This document shows positions 25,501 through 34,735 of a stretch of 64,000 nt of DNA, piece after piece (within the stretch, counting starts at the first letter, position 1; the number at the start of each line of letters is the position of its first letter). The notes beneath the pieces are model-generated. The model searched no databases, had not been told where the DNA came from, and saw nothing but the letters and a program-made list of their open reading frames with translations. The translations under genes were made by a program, and so were the position numbers. The DNA lies in NCBI RefSeq assembly GCF_009936235.1, contig NZ_AP022314.1, forward strand, positions 3,162,001 to 3,226,000, in the 5' to 3' direction. Source of the stretch: Mycobacterium xenopi (GTDB lineage: Bacteria; Actinomycetota; Actinomycetes; Mycobacteriales; Mycobacteriaceae).

Positions 25501-27491
25501 TCGAAAATACCCCGTCGGGCGTCGCCCGGAGCAGCGTGCGGCTGCAGTGTCTTGACCCGCTCCGACGAACTCAGTTGCCAGGGAACCGAAGTCACCATCA
25601 CATTCGGCATGAACAGCAGCCGGCCCTTGAGCCGAAGCGCACTCTGGTTGTGCAGCAACTGCTCCCACCAGTGCCCCACCACGTACTCCGGAATGAACAC
25701 AGTCACCACGGTCCGCGGCGACTCCTTGCTCACCCGCTTCACGTAATCCAAAACCGGGCGGGTGATTTCACGATAGGGCGACGCGATCACCTTGAGCGGC
25801 ACGCTGATATCGCTGTCCTCCCACTTGCGCACCAACTCACGGGTTTCGGCGTCGTCGACGCTGACGGTGACGGCCTCCAGGACATCCGGCCGGGTCGCTC
25901 GCGCGTAGGCCAGCGCACGCAGTGTGGGCAGGTGCAACTTCGACACCAACACCACGGCGTGGTTGCGGCTGGGCAACACCACCTCCTTGTCGGCGGCGGC
26001 CTGCTCTTCCAGTTCCTGGCTCACCGTGTTGTAGTGCCGGCGGATCAGCTTCATGATCACGAACAGCGAGCCCATCGCGAAAACCGCAATCCACGCCCCG
26101 GCAAGGAATTTGGTGATCAGAACCACGAACAGCACAGTGCCGGTGGACAAGAAGCCGACCGTGTTCACCACCCGGGAGCGCATCATCTTGCGCCGCAGCG
26201 CAGGGTCGGTTTCGGTCCGAAGTAACCGGGTCCAGTGCCGAACCATCCCGATCTGGCTCAAGGTGAACGAAATGAATACGCCGACGATGTAGAGCTGAAT
26301 CAGCGCAGTCACCTGTGCACGGAACGCGATGATCGCCGCTAGGGCGGCCACCGACAAGAACACGATGCCGTTGGAGAAGGCCAACCGATCCCCACGGGTA
26401 TGCAATTGGCGCGGCAGGTAACTGTGCTGCGCCAGCACGGAACCCAGCACGGGGAAGCCGTTGAACGCAGTGTTGGCCGCCAGCACCAGGATCAATGCCG
26501 TCACCGCAGCGATCAGCAGCAACCCGAGGTGGAAGCTGCCGAACACCGCCTGCGCCAACTGAGCGACCAAAGTCTTTTGGTGATACCCGGGCGGCGTGCC
26601 GGTCAGCTGTTTGGCCGGGTCATCGACAACCTGCACGCCGGTCTTCTCGGCCAGCACGATGATGCCCATAAACAGGGTCACCGCGATGGTGCCCAACATC
26701 AGCAGTGTCGTTGCGGCGTTGCGGGACTTGGGTTTCCGAAACGCTGGTACCCCGTTGCTGATTGCCTCCACCCCGGTCAGTGCCGCGCATCCCGACGAGA
26801 ACGACCGTGCCACCAAAAACATCAGCGCGAAACCGGCGATCTTGCCGTGCTCGGCATGCATCACAAATCCGGCGGACTCGGCCCGCACCGGATCACCCAG
26901 CGCGTAGATGCGGAAAAGCCCCCAGCCGAGGATGATGAGCACCCCGGCGATAAACGCGTAGGTGGGGATCGCGAACGCCACCCCGGACTCCCTTACGCCG
27001 CGCAGGTTCATCGCCATGACCAAAAGGATCGCGCTCACCGAGAACAGCACGGTGTGGTCGGCCACGAACGGGATGGCCGAGCCGATGTTCGACATCGCCG
27101 ACGCCGTCGAAACCGCAACGGTCAGAACATAATCCACCATCAGAGCGCTGGCCACCAGCAGACCGGCGTTGTCACCGAGGTTGGTGGTCACCACTTCGTA
27201 GTCGCCGCCGCCCGAGGGATAGGCATGCACGTTCTGCCGGTAACTGGCCACCACCACCAGCAAGACGACCGCCACCGCCAGGCCGATCCACGGTGTCATC
27301 GAGTAGGCGGCCAACCCGGCCACCGACAGCATCAGGAAGATCTCCTCGGGGGCATACGCCACCGAGGACAGCGCATCCGAGGCGAACACCGGCAACGCGA
27401 TCCGCTTGGGCAGCAGGGTGTGGCTTAGCCGATCGCTGCGGAACGGTCGACCCAGAACCAACCGGCGCGCCGCGGTCGAGAGTTTGGACAC
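25497..27491 (-). CDS. APC-superfamily amino acid/potassium permease (Rv2690c-like)
   Basis: A 664-residue membrane protein with 12 membrane segments in the first ~490 residues and a cytoplasmic C-terminal domain of about 170 residues (RNHAVVLVSKLHLPTLRALA; VFIPEYVVGHWWEQLLHNQS). Signatures: FASDALSSVAYAPEEIFLML (about residues 31-50), YPSGGGDYEVVTTNLG, CAALTGVEAISNGVPAF. Such KUP/APC-like proteins occur beside trkA/trkB in mycobacteria, and this gene is divergent from trkA here, so potassium uptake is a reasonable guess. GTG 27491 follows the homologue; ATG 27512 and 27548 are alternatives. Confidence 0.87.
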   Translation of the reverse strand: MSKLSTAARRLVLGRPFRSDRLSHTLLPKRIALPVFASDALSSVAYAPEEIFLMLSVAGLAAYSMTPWIGLAVAVVLLVVVASYRQNVHAYPSGGGDYEVVTTNLGDNAGLLVASALMVDYVLTVAVSTASAMSNIGSAIPFVADHTVLFSVSAILLVMAMNLRGVRESGVAFAIPTYAFIAGVLIILGWGLFRIYALGDPVRAESAGFVMHAEHGKIAGFALMFLVARSFSSGCAALTGVEAISNGVPAFRKPKSRNAATTLLMLGTIAVTLFMGIIVLAEKTGVQVVDDPAKQLTGTPPGYHQKTLVAQLAQAVFGSFHLGLLLIAAVTALILVLAANTAFNGFPVLGSVLAQHSYLPRQLHTRGDRLAFSNGIVFLSVAALAAIIAFRAQVTALIQLYIVGVFISFTLSQIGMVRHWTRLLRTETDPALRRKMMRSRVVNTVGFLSTGTVLFVVLITKFLAGAWIAVFAMGSLFVIMKLIRRHYNTVSQELEEQAAADKEVVLPSRNHAVVLVSKLHLPTLRALAYARATRPDVLEAVTVSVDDAETRELVRKWEDSDISVPLKVIASPYREITRPVLDYVKRVSKESPRTVVTVFIPEYVVGHWWEQLLHNQSALRLKGRLLFMPNVMVTSVPWQLSSSERVKTLQPHAAPGDARRGIFD

Positions 27492-27622
27492 GAGAGCCAA
27501 GGGTATGCGCATGCGGCTCTGGCGGTAGCGTTCCCTAGGAGGGGACATGTTCCGGCTCACATCGGCGAGCTCACGGCTGCCGACAGGGCCCCGAGCAAAG
27601 GCTGCCGCCGAAAGGACCTCAG

Positions 27623-28291
27623 GTGCGGGTAGTAGTGATGGGGTGCGGCCGGGTGGGGGCCGCCGTGGCCGACGGGCTATCCCGTATCGGCCACGATGTC
27701 GCGATCATCGACCGTGACAGCACCGCTTTCAACCGGCTCAGCCCGGATTTCGCGGGCGAACGGGTGCTGGGCGTGGGGTTCGACCGCGACGTGTTGCTGC
27801 GCGCGGGCATCGAGGAAGCGGGCGCGTTCGCCGCGGTGTCATCCGGGGACAACTCGAATATCATCTCCGCCCGGCTGGCCCGCGAGACATTCGGTGTGCC
27901 GCGGGTGGTCGCGCGGATCTACGACGCCAAGCGTGCCGCCGTCTACGAGCGGCTTGGCATCCCCACCATCGCCACCGTGCCGTGGACCACTGACCGGCTG
28001 CTCAATGCCCTGCTGCGGGAAAGCGAAACCACCAAGTGGCGCGACCCCACCGGTACCGTCGCCGTCGTTGAACTTGTCGTACACGAAGACTGGGTGGGCC
28101 ACCGCATCACCGATCTGGAAGACGCCACCGGGGCACGGGTCGCGTTCATGATCCGGTTCGGAAGCGGGCTGCTGCCCGAACCCAAGACCGTTATCCAGGC
28201 CGGCGATCAGGTCTATGTCGCCGCGATAGCCGGACGCGCCGCCGAGGCCCAAGCGATCGCCGCCCAGCCACCAAGTGAGGACCTCGAATGA
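27623..28291 (+). CDS. trkA: TrkA-type potassium uptake regulator (CeoB)
   Basis: A 222-residue cytoplasmic RCK protein. RCK_N with NAD-binding Rossmann motif VVMGCGRVGAAVADGLSRIG at about residues 4-23 and DRDSTAFNRL; the RCK_C domain covers about 135-215 (VAVVELVVHEDWVGHRITDL). It gates a potassium channel or transporter in response to nucleotides. The ribosome-binding site AAAGGACC precedes GTG 27623. Its stop overlaps the trkB start by 4 bases (ATGA), and the two proteins are homologous. Confidence 0.92.
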   Translation: MRVVVMGCGRVGAAVADGLSRIGHDVAIIDRDSTAFNRLSPDFAGERVLGVGFDRDVLLRAGIEEAGAFAAVSSGDNSNIISARLARETFGVPRVVARIYDAKRAAVYERLGIPTIATVPWTTDRLLNALLRESETTKWRDPTGTVAVVELVVHEDWVGHRITDLEDATGARVAFMIRFGSGLLPEPKTVIQAGDQVYVAAIAGRAAEAQAIAAQPPSEDLE

Positions 28292-28986
28292 AAGTCGCGA
28301 TCTCCGGAGCCGGCGCGGTCGGCCGTTCGATCGCCCGGGAACTCATCGAAAGCGGTCATGAGGTGACGTTGATCGAACGCAACGTCGACCACGTCGACGT
28401 CGACTCGGTGCCGGCCGCGCACTGGCGGTTGGGCGACGCCTGTGAGCTCAGCCTGTTGGAGTCGGTGCATCTCGAGGAGTTCGACGTCGTGGTCGCCGCC
28501 ACCGGTGATGACAAAGCCAACGTGGTGCTGAGCTTGTTGGCCAAAACGGAATTCGCGGTGCCCCGCGTGGTAGCGCGGGTCAACGATCCGCGCAACGAAT
28601 GGCTGTTCACCGACGCCTGGGGCGTCGACGTCGCGGTGTCGACCCCGCGGATCCTGGCGTCGCTCGTCGAAGAAGCAGTCGCGGTCGGCGACCTGGTGCG
28701 GCTGATGGAGTTCCGCAAGGGCCAAGCCAACCTGGTCGAGATCACGCTGCCCGACGACACCCCGTGGGGCGGCAAGCCGGTGCGCAGGCTTCAGCTGCCG
28801 CGCGATGCCGCGCTGGTGACGATACTGCGGGGGCCGCGGGTCATCGTGCCCGCCGCCGACGAGCCGCTGGAAGGCGGCGACGAGCTGCTCTTCGTTGCGG
28901 TCACCGAGGTGGAGGAGGAGTTGCGTCGGCTGCTGCTGCCGGAACACCAGCCTGCGCCGGACGCATCGCACGTTGGGCAGCCTTGA
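28288..28986 (+). CDS. trkB: TrkB/CeoC-type potassium uptake regulator
   Basis: A 232-residue paralogue of TrkA: Rossmann motif VAISGAGAVGRSIARELIES at about residues 2-21, LIERNVDHVD, and the RCK_C domain in the last ~80 residues (NLVEITLPDDTPWGGKPV). Its start is coupled to trkA. The last 86 bases overlap the end of the convergent DUF3159 gene. Both regulators presumably act on the same potassium transporter, perhaps the permease encoded divergently upstream. Confidence 0.91.
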   Translation: MKVAISGAGAVGRSIARELIESGHEVTLIERNVDHVDVDSVPAAHWRLGDACELSLLESVHLEEFDVVVAATGDDKANVVLSLLAKTEFAVPRVVARVNDPRNEWLFTDAWGVDVAVSTPRILASLVEEAVAVGDLVRLMEFRKGQANLVEITLPDDTPWGGKPVRRLQLPRDAALVTILRGPRVIVPAADEPLEGGDELLFVAVTEVEEELRRLLLPEHQPAPDASHVGQP

Positions 28987-29565
28987 TCGCCGCGTAGGTC
29001 GCCATCGCCGCCGCGACGCTCAACGGCCAGCCCATCGCGATGCGAGCCACGCCCAGCCAGCCGGTCTGGTCGGCGTCGTAGAGCAGCCGCTGCACCACGA
29101 ACCGCGCACCGAATACCAGCACCCAGGCCAGGGTCGCGGCGTCGAACGCCAACACCGCACGGCGTACCCGCCGCCAGCCGCGGTCCTGCCCGCTCGCCCA
29201 GCTCCACAGGTAACCGACCAGCGGCCGTCGGATCAGCACCGACACCGCGAAGATCACCGCCCACAGCAGCGAGGTCCAGATGCCCAGCAAAAAGTAGCCC
29301 TTCGATTCCCCGACCGCGTAGGCAAACACCGCGCAGCAAGCGACCCCGAAGAAGCCGCCACCGCCGGCTGCGTCGATTCCCGTCGGACCAGGCGCCACAG
29401 CAAGACCAGCGCCGCGGTGCCGAGCGCGGCGCCGATCGCGGGCAGCAACCCGAACACGCTGGAGACGCCCACAAACACCACCACCGGCAGCGATGAGTAG
29501 ACCAGCCCACTGGCCCCGCCCAGCTGTGCCAGCAGGCGCTGGTCGGCGCTGCGCTCGACCGCCAT
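28901..29565 (-). pseudogene. DUF3159 membrane protein (Rv2693c-like), one frameshift
   Basis: Actinobacterial membrane protein of unknown function. The N-terminal part reads MAVERSADQRLLAQLGGASG with SSLPVVVFVGVSSVFGLLP. After RRESTQPAVA the frame shifts near 29352, and the rest (GFFGVACCAVFAYAVGESKG; LIRRPLVGYLWSWASGQDRG) lies in a second frame. One added G gives 221 residues, about the homologue's length, with five or six membrane segments. A sequencing error is likely. The 3' end overlaps trkB by 86 bases in antisense. Confidence 0.78.
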
Positions 29566-29606
29566 GGTTTACCCCCTCGGATGGGGCGCCGTCGTGTGCG
29601 GTCCCC

Positions 29607-29975
29607 TCACCGCTGGATTTCGTAGCGCGGGTTATACATCGCCTTGGCGCCGCTTTCCAGCGTGCCCAGCCGGCCGTGCACCCGCAATGTGCGCCCCGAC
29701 TCGATGCCGGGTATCCGGCGCTGGCCCAACCACACGAGGGTCACGGTGTCGGTGCCGTCGAACAATTCGGCGCGAACGCCGCCCGCGCACCCCTTGGCAT
29801 TGGCTTCCACGCTGCGCAACGTGCCCACCATCGTGACCTCCTGGCCGCGCTGGCAGTCGATGGCCCGCTGGGCCCCGGTGGTGACGGCTTCGTCGGACAG
29901 CTCCTCGACGTCGAGTTGCTCGGGATCCTCCGTCAACCGCCGGGTGAGCCGGCGCAGATAACTCTCGGCCGTCAT
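29607..29975 (-). CDS. OB-fold nucleic-acid-binding protein (Rv2694c-like)
   Basis: A 122-residue protein with an OB-fold: GQEVTMVGTLRSVEANAKG, ELFDGTDTVTLVWLGQRRIP, and GRTLRVHGRLGTLE (about residues 50-110), a pattern like the OB domains of RecG and aspartyl-tRNA synthetase. Start ATG 29975 with GGAGAGG upstream; the open frame extends further but without a ribosome-binding site. It is 41 bases before the DUF3159 gene on the same strand, so probably an operon. Role unknown. Confidence 0.8.
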   Translation of the reverse strand: MTAESYLRRLTRRLTEDPEQLDVEELSDEAVTTGAQRAIDCQRGQEVTMVGTLRSVEANAKGCAGGVRAELFDGTDTVTLVWLGQRRIPGIESGRTLRVHGRLGTLESGAKAMYNPRYEIQR

Positions 29976-30117
29976 GGCCTCTCCTGACACGTCAGCCAGT
30001 CCATCGTGGACGCCATCCATTAATGCCAACGGACACCGTAGACCTGTTGGTTCCCCAATGCCACGCACTCCCCGGGGGTTGGTTGGAGTACCCGTAATCG
30101 CCAGGCAGTATCGGGGC

Positions 30118-30815
30118 GTGGCTGTGAATTTGCGCGGCGTCAGGGCCGTGTTGTTGCCCGGGACCGGCTCCGACGACGACTACGTCGCGCGGGCGTTCCG
30201 CGGGCCGCTGCACGAGGCCGGTGCGGTGGTGCAAGCCCACCGGCCGCAGCCCAGCCGCCTGGTCGACGGGTATCTGGCTGCCATGGACACCGCGGCGCGC
30301 CACGGCCCGATCGTGGTCGGCGGGGTGTCGATCGGTGCGGCGGTGGCGGCCGCCTGGGCACTGGCTAATCCCGATCGCGCGGTCGCGGTGATGGCGGCGC
30401 TGCCCGCATGGACCGGGGCGCCGGCGACGGCACCCGCCGCCGACGCGGCACGGCATTCGGCGCAGCAGCTGCGCCGCGACGGGTTGGTGGCGGCGACGGC
30501 GCAGATGCGCGCGTCCAGCCCGCGCTGGCTCGGTGACGAATTGGCCCGGTCGTGGCTGAGCCAGTGGCCGCAGCTGCCCGACGCGATGGAGGAAGCGGCC
30601 AGCTATGTCGCGCCGACCTGCGCCGAACTGGCCCGGCTGGTTGCACCGCTGGCGGTGGCCGCTGCCACGGACGACCCCATCCACCCGCTCGACGTCGGTG
30701 TCGAATGGGTCCGTGCCGCGCCGCGCGCGCGTTGCGGACAGTGACCCTGGATCAAATCGGCGCCGAGCCCGCCACTTTGGGCGCGGCCTGCCTGGCCGCG
30801 CTCGCCGACCTGTAG
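30118..30815 (+). pseudogene. Alpha/beta-fold hydrolase-like protein (Rv2695-like), one frameshift
   Basis: About 232 residues once repaired. It begins VAVNLRGVRAVLLPGTGSDD and has VVGGVSIGAAVAAAWALANP, a nucleophile-elbow-like segment (GxSxG), and DDPIHPLDVGVEWVRAA near the end. The frame breaks near 30730-30735 in an alternating CG tract; the true tail (ALRTVTLDQIGAEPATLGAA) lies in another frame. One inserted base restores the family length. GTG 30118 is taken as start; GTG 30124 is also possible. Function unknown. Confidence 0.72.
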
Positions 30816-30826
30816 ACGCGGTCGGG

Positions 30827-31578
30827 TCAGCCGCTGGTGCTGCTGCGCAGCTGTTGCATCGCCGAGCCGCCGGCGCTGCGCCGCGGCCCTTGCTGGGGGC
30901 GGCGGGCTGCTGCGCCGCGGCCTGCTGAGCGGCCGCAGCCTCACGCAGCTGCGCCGCCATCGGTTCGGGCAGCTGGATAGGCAACGGCGTGCGCACCGGC
31001 AGCGGGGTGTTGCCACGGCGAACCACGGTGTCCGTCAAGGCAGCACGGGCCTCCTCGGTCAATGCGTCGACGGTTTCGTGCGAACCGTTGACCACGCACC
31101 GGATCATCCAGCGGTAGCCGTCGACCCCGATGAACCGGACCGCACCGGCCGCGACGCCGACCACTTCACGGCCCCACGGACCGTCTTGGATCGAGACTTT
31201 GACCGAGTCTTTGCGCAGCGACTCGGCAAGCTCAGCGGCCACCTCGCGCCACAGGCCGCCGGTCTTCGGCGCCGCATACGCCGCGATGGTAAAGCGGCCG
31301 TTGGGCGTGACGACCCACACCGCGCTCGGAACACCGGCCTCGGTCAGCTCGACCTGCACCTGACCCGCCGCCGGCATGGGTATCAATACCGAGCCGAGGT
31401 CGAGGCGGGCCAGTTCGGCGTCCGCTGGATCGTCGAAATCTTCGATGTCGAACGGACCGGTCAGCTCTTCGGATGGCCCGGGCTCGACCGCTTCGCTTTG
31501 CGGCGGTGCGGTCGTCGGCTCGGGTTCGACGACACCGTCGCTATTGGCAGTTTTGGATCTGCGTTTACCGAATGCCAT
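30827..31578 (-). pseudogene. DUF3710 family protein (Rv2696c-like), one frameshift at the 3' end
   Basis: Conserved actinobacterial protein. The main part is in one frame from ATG 31578: basic start MAFGKRRSKTANSDG, acidic linker, then DUF3710 core (LGSVLIPMPAAGQVQVELTE; VRFIGVDGYRWMIRCVVNGS, about residues 60-190). The expected C-terminus, ending SAGGSAMQQLRSSTSG, lies in another frame; the shift is in a G run at 30893-30897. One added base gives about 250 residues. Without the fix the frame would run on antisense through the whole next gene, which is not credible. Confidence 0.75.
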
Positions 31579-31631
31579 AGCCAGCGCCGCTCCTCCTGCT
31601 CATCGCTTCGCTTTGCATCGTCGCAGGCGGG

Positions 31632-32096
31632 TCACAGACTCGCGTGTCCGCCGGAGGAACCGTGGCCACCGTCGCCGCGGGATGTCCCGGCCAGCCCGGC
31701 CTCGTTGAACGACGAGACCTCGACAAGCTCGACCAGCTCCACCCGCTGCACCAGCAATTGGGCGATGCGGTCACCGCGATGCACAACGATCGGCGTGTCC
31801 GGGTCGAGGTTGATCAACGCCACTTTGATCTCACCGCGGTAGCCGGCGTCGATGGTGCCCGGACTATTAACAATCGAAAGCCCTACGCGCGCAGCTAAAC
31901 CCGAGCGCGGATGCACCAAGCCGACCATGCCGTGCGGGATGGCAACCGCGATCCCGGTACGCACCAGCGCGCGCTGACCCGGTGCCAGCTCGACATCCTC
32001 GGCGCTGTAAAGATCCACGCCGGCGTCACCGTCGTGGGCCCGGCTGGGCAGGGGAAGTTCGCGGTCCAAGCGGACAACCGCCAGACTGGTCGACAC
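31632..32096 (-). CDS. dut: Deoxyuridine 5'-triphosphate nucleotidohydrolase (dUTPase)
   Basis: Hydrolyses dUTP to dUMP, keeping uracil out of DNA. The 154-residue protein equals the M. tuberculosis length. Motifs in order: AHDGDAGVDLYSA (1), VHPRSGLAARVG (2), VNSPGTIDAGYRGEIKV (3), VHRGDRIAQLLVQR (4), and the C-terminal arm GLAGTSRGDGGHGSSGG (5), which closes over the nucleotide. GTG 32096 as in the homologue. Divergent from the DUF3093 gene, with 25 bases between starts. Confidence 0.96.
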   Translation of the reverse strand: MSTSLAVVRLDRELPLPSRAHDGDAGVDLYSAEDVELAPGQRALVRTGIAVAIPHGMVGLVHPRSGLAARVGLSIVNSPGTIDAGYRGEIKVALINLDPDTPIVVHRGDRIAQLLVQRVELVELVEVSSFNEAGLAGTSRGDGGHGSSGGHASL

Positions 32097-32121
32097 GGGG
32101 CCACAGACTACTCTTGACCGG

Positions 32122-32598
32122 GTGTCCGGGGCGCGCGTCGCACCGCACAGCGTGCGGTACCACGAGCGATTGTGGGTGCCGTGGTGGTGGTGGCCGCCGG
32201 GTTTCGCGCTGGCCGCGCTCATCGCGTTCGAAGTCAATCTCGGCATACCCGGCCTGCCCGACTGGCTACCGTTCGTCGCGTTGTTCGCGGTGGCCGCCGG
32301 GGCGCTGTTGTGGTTGGGACGCTTCGAAATCCGGGTGACCGTCGGCGACAACGGCGTCGAATTGTGGGCCGGCCAAGCACACTTACCGGTCACCGCGATC
32401 GCACGCTCCGCCGAGATCCCGCGCTCGGCCAAGTCCGCGGCCCTCGGGCGCCAGCTGGATCCCGCGGCGTACGTGCTGCATCGGGCCTGGGTTGGGCCGA
32501 TGGTGCTCGTGGTGCTCGACGACCCCGACGATCCGACGCCGTACTGGCTGGTGAGTTGCCGTCACCCGGATCGGGTGCTCTCGGCATTGCGCAGTTGA
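32122..32598 (+). CDS. DUF3093 membrane protein (Rv2698-like)
   Basis: A 158-residue protein. Two adjacent membrane segments are visible: WVPWWWWPPGFALAALIAF (about residues 17-35) and WLPFVALFAVAAGALLWLG (about 47-65). The rest is a soluble domain of about 95 residues (EIRVTVGDNGVELWAGQAHL; VLVVLDDPDDPTPYWLVSCR). No catalytic motif. It lies 25 bases from dut in divergent orientation. Function unknown. Confidence 0.83.
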   Translation: MSGARVAPHSVRYHERLWVPWWWWPPGFALAALIAFEVNLGIPGLPDWLPFVALFAVAAGALLWLGRFEIRVTVGDNGVELWAGQAHLPVTAIARSAEIPRSAKSAALGRQLDPAAYVLHRAWVGPMVLVVLDDPDDPTPYWLVSCRHPDRVLSALRS

Positions 32599-32611
32599 CC
32601 TGCCCGCCCGG

Positions 32612-32914
32612 TCAGGCCGCGCAGTCGGTACAGATCATCACGCCGTTCTTCTCACTGGCCAACCGGCTGCGGTGCTGCACCAAGAAACAACTCGAGCAGG
32701 TGAACTCGTCGGCCTGCTTGGGAATCACACGCACGGACAGCTCTTCGCCGGACAAGTCCGCGCCGGGCAGTTCGAAGGATTCAGCGGACTCCGATTCGTC
32801 GACGTCGACCACGGCCGACGCCGCTTCGTTTCGCCGTGCTTTGAGCTCCTCCAGCGAGTCCTCGGAAACGTCATCGGTCTCGGTGCGCCGTGGGGCGTCA
32901 TAATCGGTAGGCAT
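32612..32914 (-). CDS. DUF4193 protein (Rv2699c-like)
   Basis: A 100-residue protein. The first 55 residues are acidic and probably unstructured (ETDDVSEDSLEELKARR; DVDESESAESFELPG). The C-terminal half is a zinc-ribbon-like domain: FTCSSCFLVQHRSRLA (about residues 71-86) and VMICTDCAA at the end, giving two CxxC pairs. ATG 32914 has GAGGGGA upstream. It is divergent from cei with a CRP-type site in the gap. Function unknown; the fold suggests nucleic-acid or protein binding. Confidence 0.88.
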   Translation of the reverse strand: MPTDYDAPRRTETDDVSEDSLEELKARRNEAASAVVDVDESESAESFELPGADLSGEELSVRVIPKQADEFTCSSCFLVQHRSRLASEKNGVMICTDCAA

Positions 32915-33008
32915 TTCGCATCCCCTCGTTACCTTGCCAAGCAACGCTTTGTACCAGCGTCGAACGCATCCACCAAACGATTCGTGCCCGTATCGCCGTG
33001 TGTTCAAG

Positions 33009-33024
33009 TGTGATTTACATCACA
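33009..33024. promoter_or_regulatory. CRP-type binding site between DUF4193 gene and cei
   Basis: TGTGATTTACATCACA, a perfect match to the TGTGA-N6-TCACA consensus recognised by CRP (Rv3676) in mycobacteria. It lies about 95 bases before the DUF4193 start and 54 bases before the cei start, and could serve either gene or both. Confidence 0.65.
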
Positions 33025-33077
33025 CACCCAGTCTGCCCTCGGTGGGCGGTTTTAAACATCGCGTTTAGAGTGCGAAC

Positions 33078-33730
33078 GTGGTCGCGCAAATCACCGAAGG
33101 CACCGCTTTCGACAAGCACGGCCGGCCCTTTCGACGACGCAATCCTCGGCCGGGCCATCGCCCTGCTGCTGGTTCTGCTGGTCGCGACGGCCGTGGTGTG
33201 GACGATGGCGCTCACCCGCTCATCCGAGGTCCACGAGATCACGGCGTGCAATCCGCCCCCGCGCCTGACCACTGGCGAACAGCCGCGGCTAGGCGAGCAA
33301 GTGCCTCGAAGCGCGATGACGAACGTCACCCCGGCCAAACTCGCCGAAACCAAGATCCACGTGCTGAACGCCAGCGGGCGGGGCGGTCAGGCCGCCGACG
33401 TCGCGGATGCCTTGCGCGATCTCGGTTTCGCCCAGCCGAGCGCCGCCAACGACCCGGTTTACGCGAACGGCCCGGCTGAACTGCCAGGCGCAGATCCGGT
33501 TCGGTGAGGCGGGCCAAGCGTCGGCGGCCGCCGTGTGGCTGGTTGCGCCGTGTGCCGAACTGTTCCGCGATGACCGCGCCGACGATTCCGTCGACCTCGC
33601 GCTTGGCACCGACTTCACCACGCTGGCGCACAGCGATGACATCGAGACCGTGCTGGCCAGTCTGCGCCCGGGCGCAACCGAGGAGTCCGATCCCGCGCTG
33701 ATCTCGAAGATCCACGCCAACAGCTGCTGA
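33078..33730 (+). pseudogene. cei: Cei, envelope-integrity protein, two frameshifts
   Basis: Counterpart of Rv2700, a single-span membrane protein with a C-terminal LytR_C-like extracytoplasmic domain, reported to protect the mycobacterial envelope. The N-terminus VAQITEGTAFDKHGRPFRRR is in one frame; the membrane helix ALLLVLLVATAVVWTMAL and VLNASGRGGQAADVADAL are in a second; QIRFGEAGQASAAAVWLVAP to the end is in a third. Each junction (33151-33155 and 33466-33473) has one extra G or C. Removing both gives 216 residues, the M. tuberculosis length. Very likely sequence errors. Confidence 0.8.
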
Positions 33731-33736
33731 GGTGCG

Positions 33737-34612
33737 CTAGTCGCGGATGGGCTGCAGGCCGTCGAACTGCTCGAGCGCGGCCAACAGTTGGTCGGCGATT
33801 CCCGGTGCGGCTGCGACCACCAAACCCCCGGTGCCGCCCGGCCCATCCGGTGCTGGCACCACGACCCGCGCGCCGGCCTCCGCGGCGATCAACGCCCCGG
33901 CCGCGCAGTCCCACAGGTGCAGCCCGTGTTCGTAGTAGGCATCCAGCCGGCCCGCTGCGACCATGCACAAATCCAGTGCGGCCGAACCGATGCGACGCAC
34001 ATCACGAACGATCGGCAGCATCCGGGCCAACAGCGCCGCCTGCGCAGCGCGGCGCCGCCTGGAGTACCCGAATCCGGTGCCAAGCAACGCCAACGACAGG
34101 TCCTCGACCGCCGTGCAGCGCAGCGGGCGGGTCCCCTGTTCGTCGGTGACGTGTGCCCCGAGCCCGGCGCCCGCCGAATACACCCTGCCGGCGGCGACGT
34201 CGGCGACCGCACCGGCCACCGAGACGCCGTCCACCTGCGCAGCAACCGACACCGCATACGCAGGGATGCCGTAGACGAAGTTCACCGTGCCGTCGATGGG
34301 ATCGAGCACCCACCTGACAGCGCCGTCAGCGGCGGTGGCGGGATCGGCTGGTCCGCCCCCCTCCTCACCGAGAATCAGGTCGGCGGAACGCAGTTGCGCC
34401 AGCCGGTCGCGCAGCAGCCGCTCGGTCTCGGTGTCGACCACGGTCACCGGGTCGGTCGGCGTGCTTTTGGTCCGCACCGGCGCGTCGCCGGCATCGGGAG
34501 CGCCGGCGCCGAATACTTCGCCACGGCGACGCCGCACGAACGCAGCGGCCTCCGCGGCCAGCGTTTCGGCCAGCGAACGCAGCTGCGCCGGCTGGTTGTC
34601 AGTGCTCGTCAC
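33737..34612 (-). CDS. suhB: Inositol-1-monophosphatase SuhB
   Basis: Mg2+-dependent phosphatase giving myo-inositol for phosphatidylinositol and mycothiol. The 291-residue protein has the metal-binding motifs ILGEEGGGP (about residues 83-91), VRWVLDPIDGTVNFVYG (about 102-118) and the C-terminal LHLWDCAAGALIAAEAG. DAYYEHGLHLWD carries the third-metal Asp region. GTG 34612 matches the homologue; the open frame continues further upstream but overlaps a likely intergenic region. Divergent from ppgK. Confidence 0.93.
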   Translation of the reverse strand: MTSTDNQPAQLRSLAETLAAEAAAFVRRRRGEVFGAGAPDAGDAPVRTKSTPTDPVTVVDTETERLLRDRLAQLRSADLILGEEGGGPADPATAADGAVRWVLDPIDGTVNFVYGIPAYAVSVAAQVDGVSVAGAVADVAAGRVYSAGAGLGAHVTDEQGTRPLRCTAVEDLSLALLGTGFGYSRRRRAAQAALLARMLPIVRDVRRIGSAALDLCMVAAGRLDAYYEHGLHLWDCAAGALIAAEAGARVVVPAPDGPGGTGGLVVAAAPGIADQLLAALEQFDGLQPIRD

Positions 34613-34735
34613 CGGTCTATCGCACCACAGCGGTCGACGGCGAGTGGTCGTGCGCCGTCTGACCAGCAGTTCTACCCAGGTCCGCGTGGTCGTCGGGCTA
34701 AGGTGTGGGCAGCCACCTCTCGTCGAGGAGATCCG

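Noticed and set aside
29992..31578. 528-residue reading of the DUF3710 gene continuing antisense through the hydrolase-like gene
   Set aside because: Product of a missing base in the G run at 30893-30897; the family C-terminus is in the other frame and ends at 30827.
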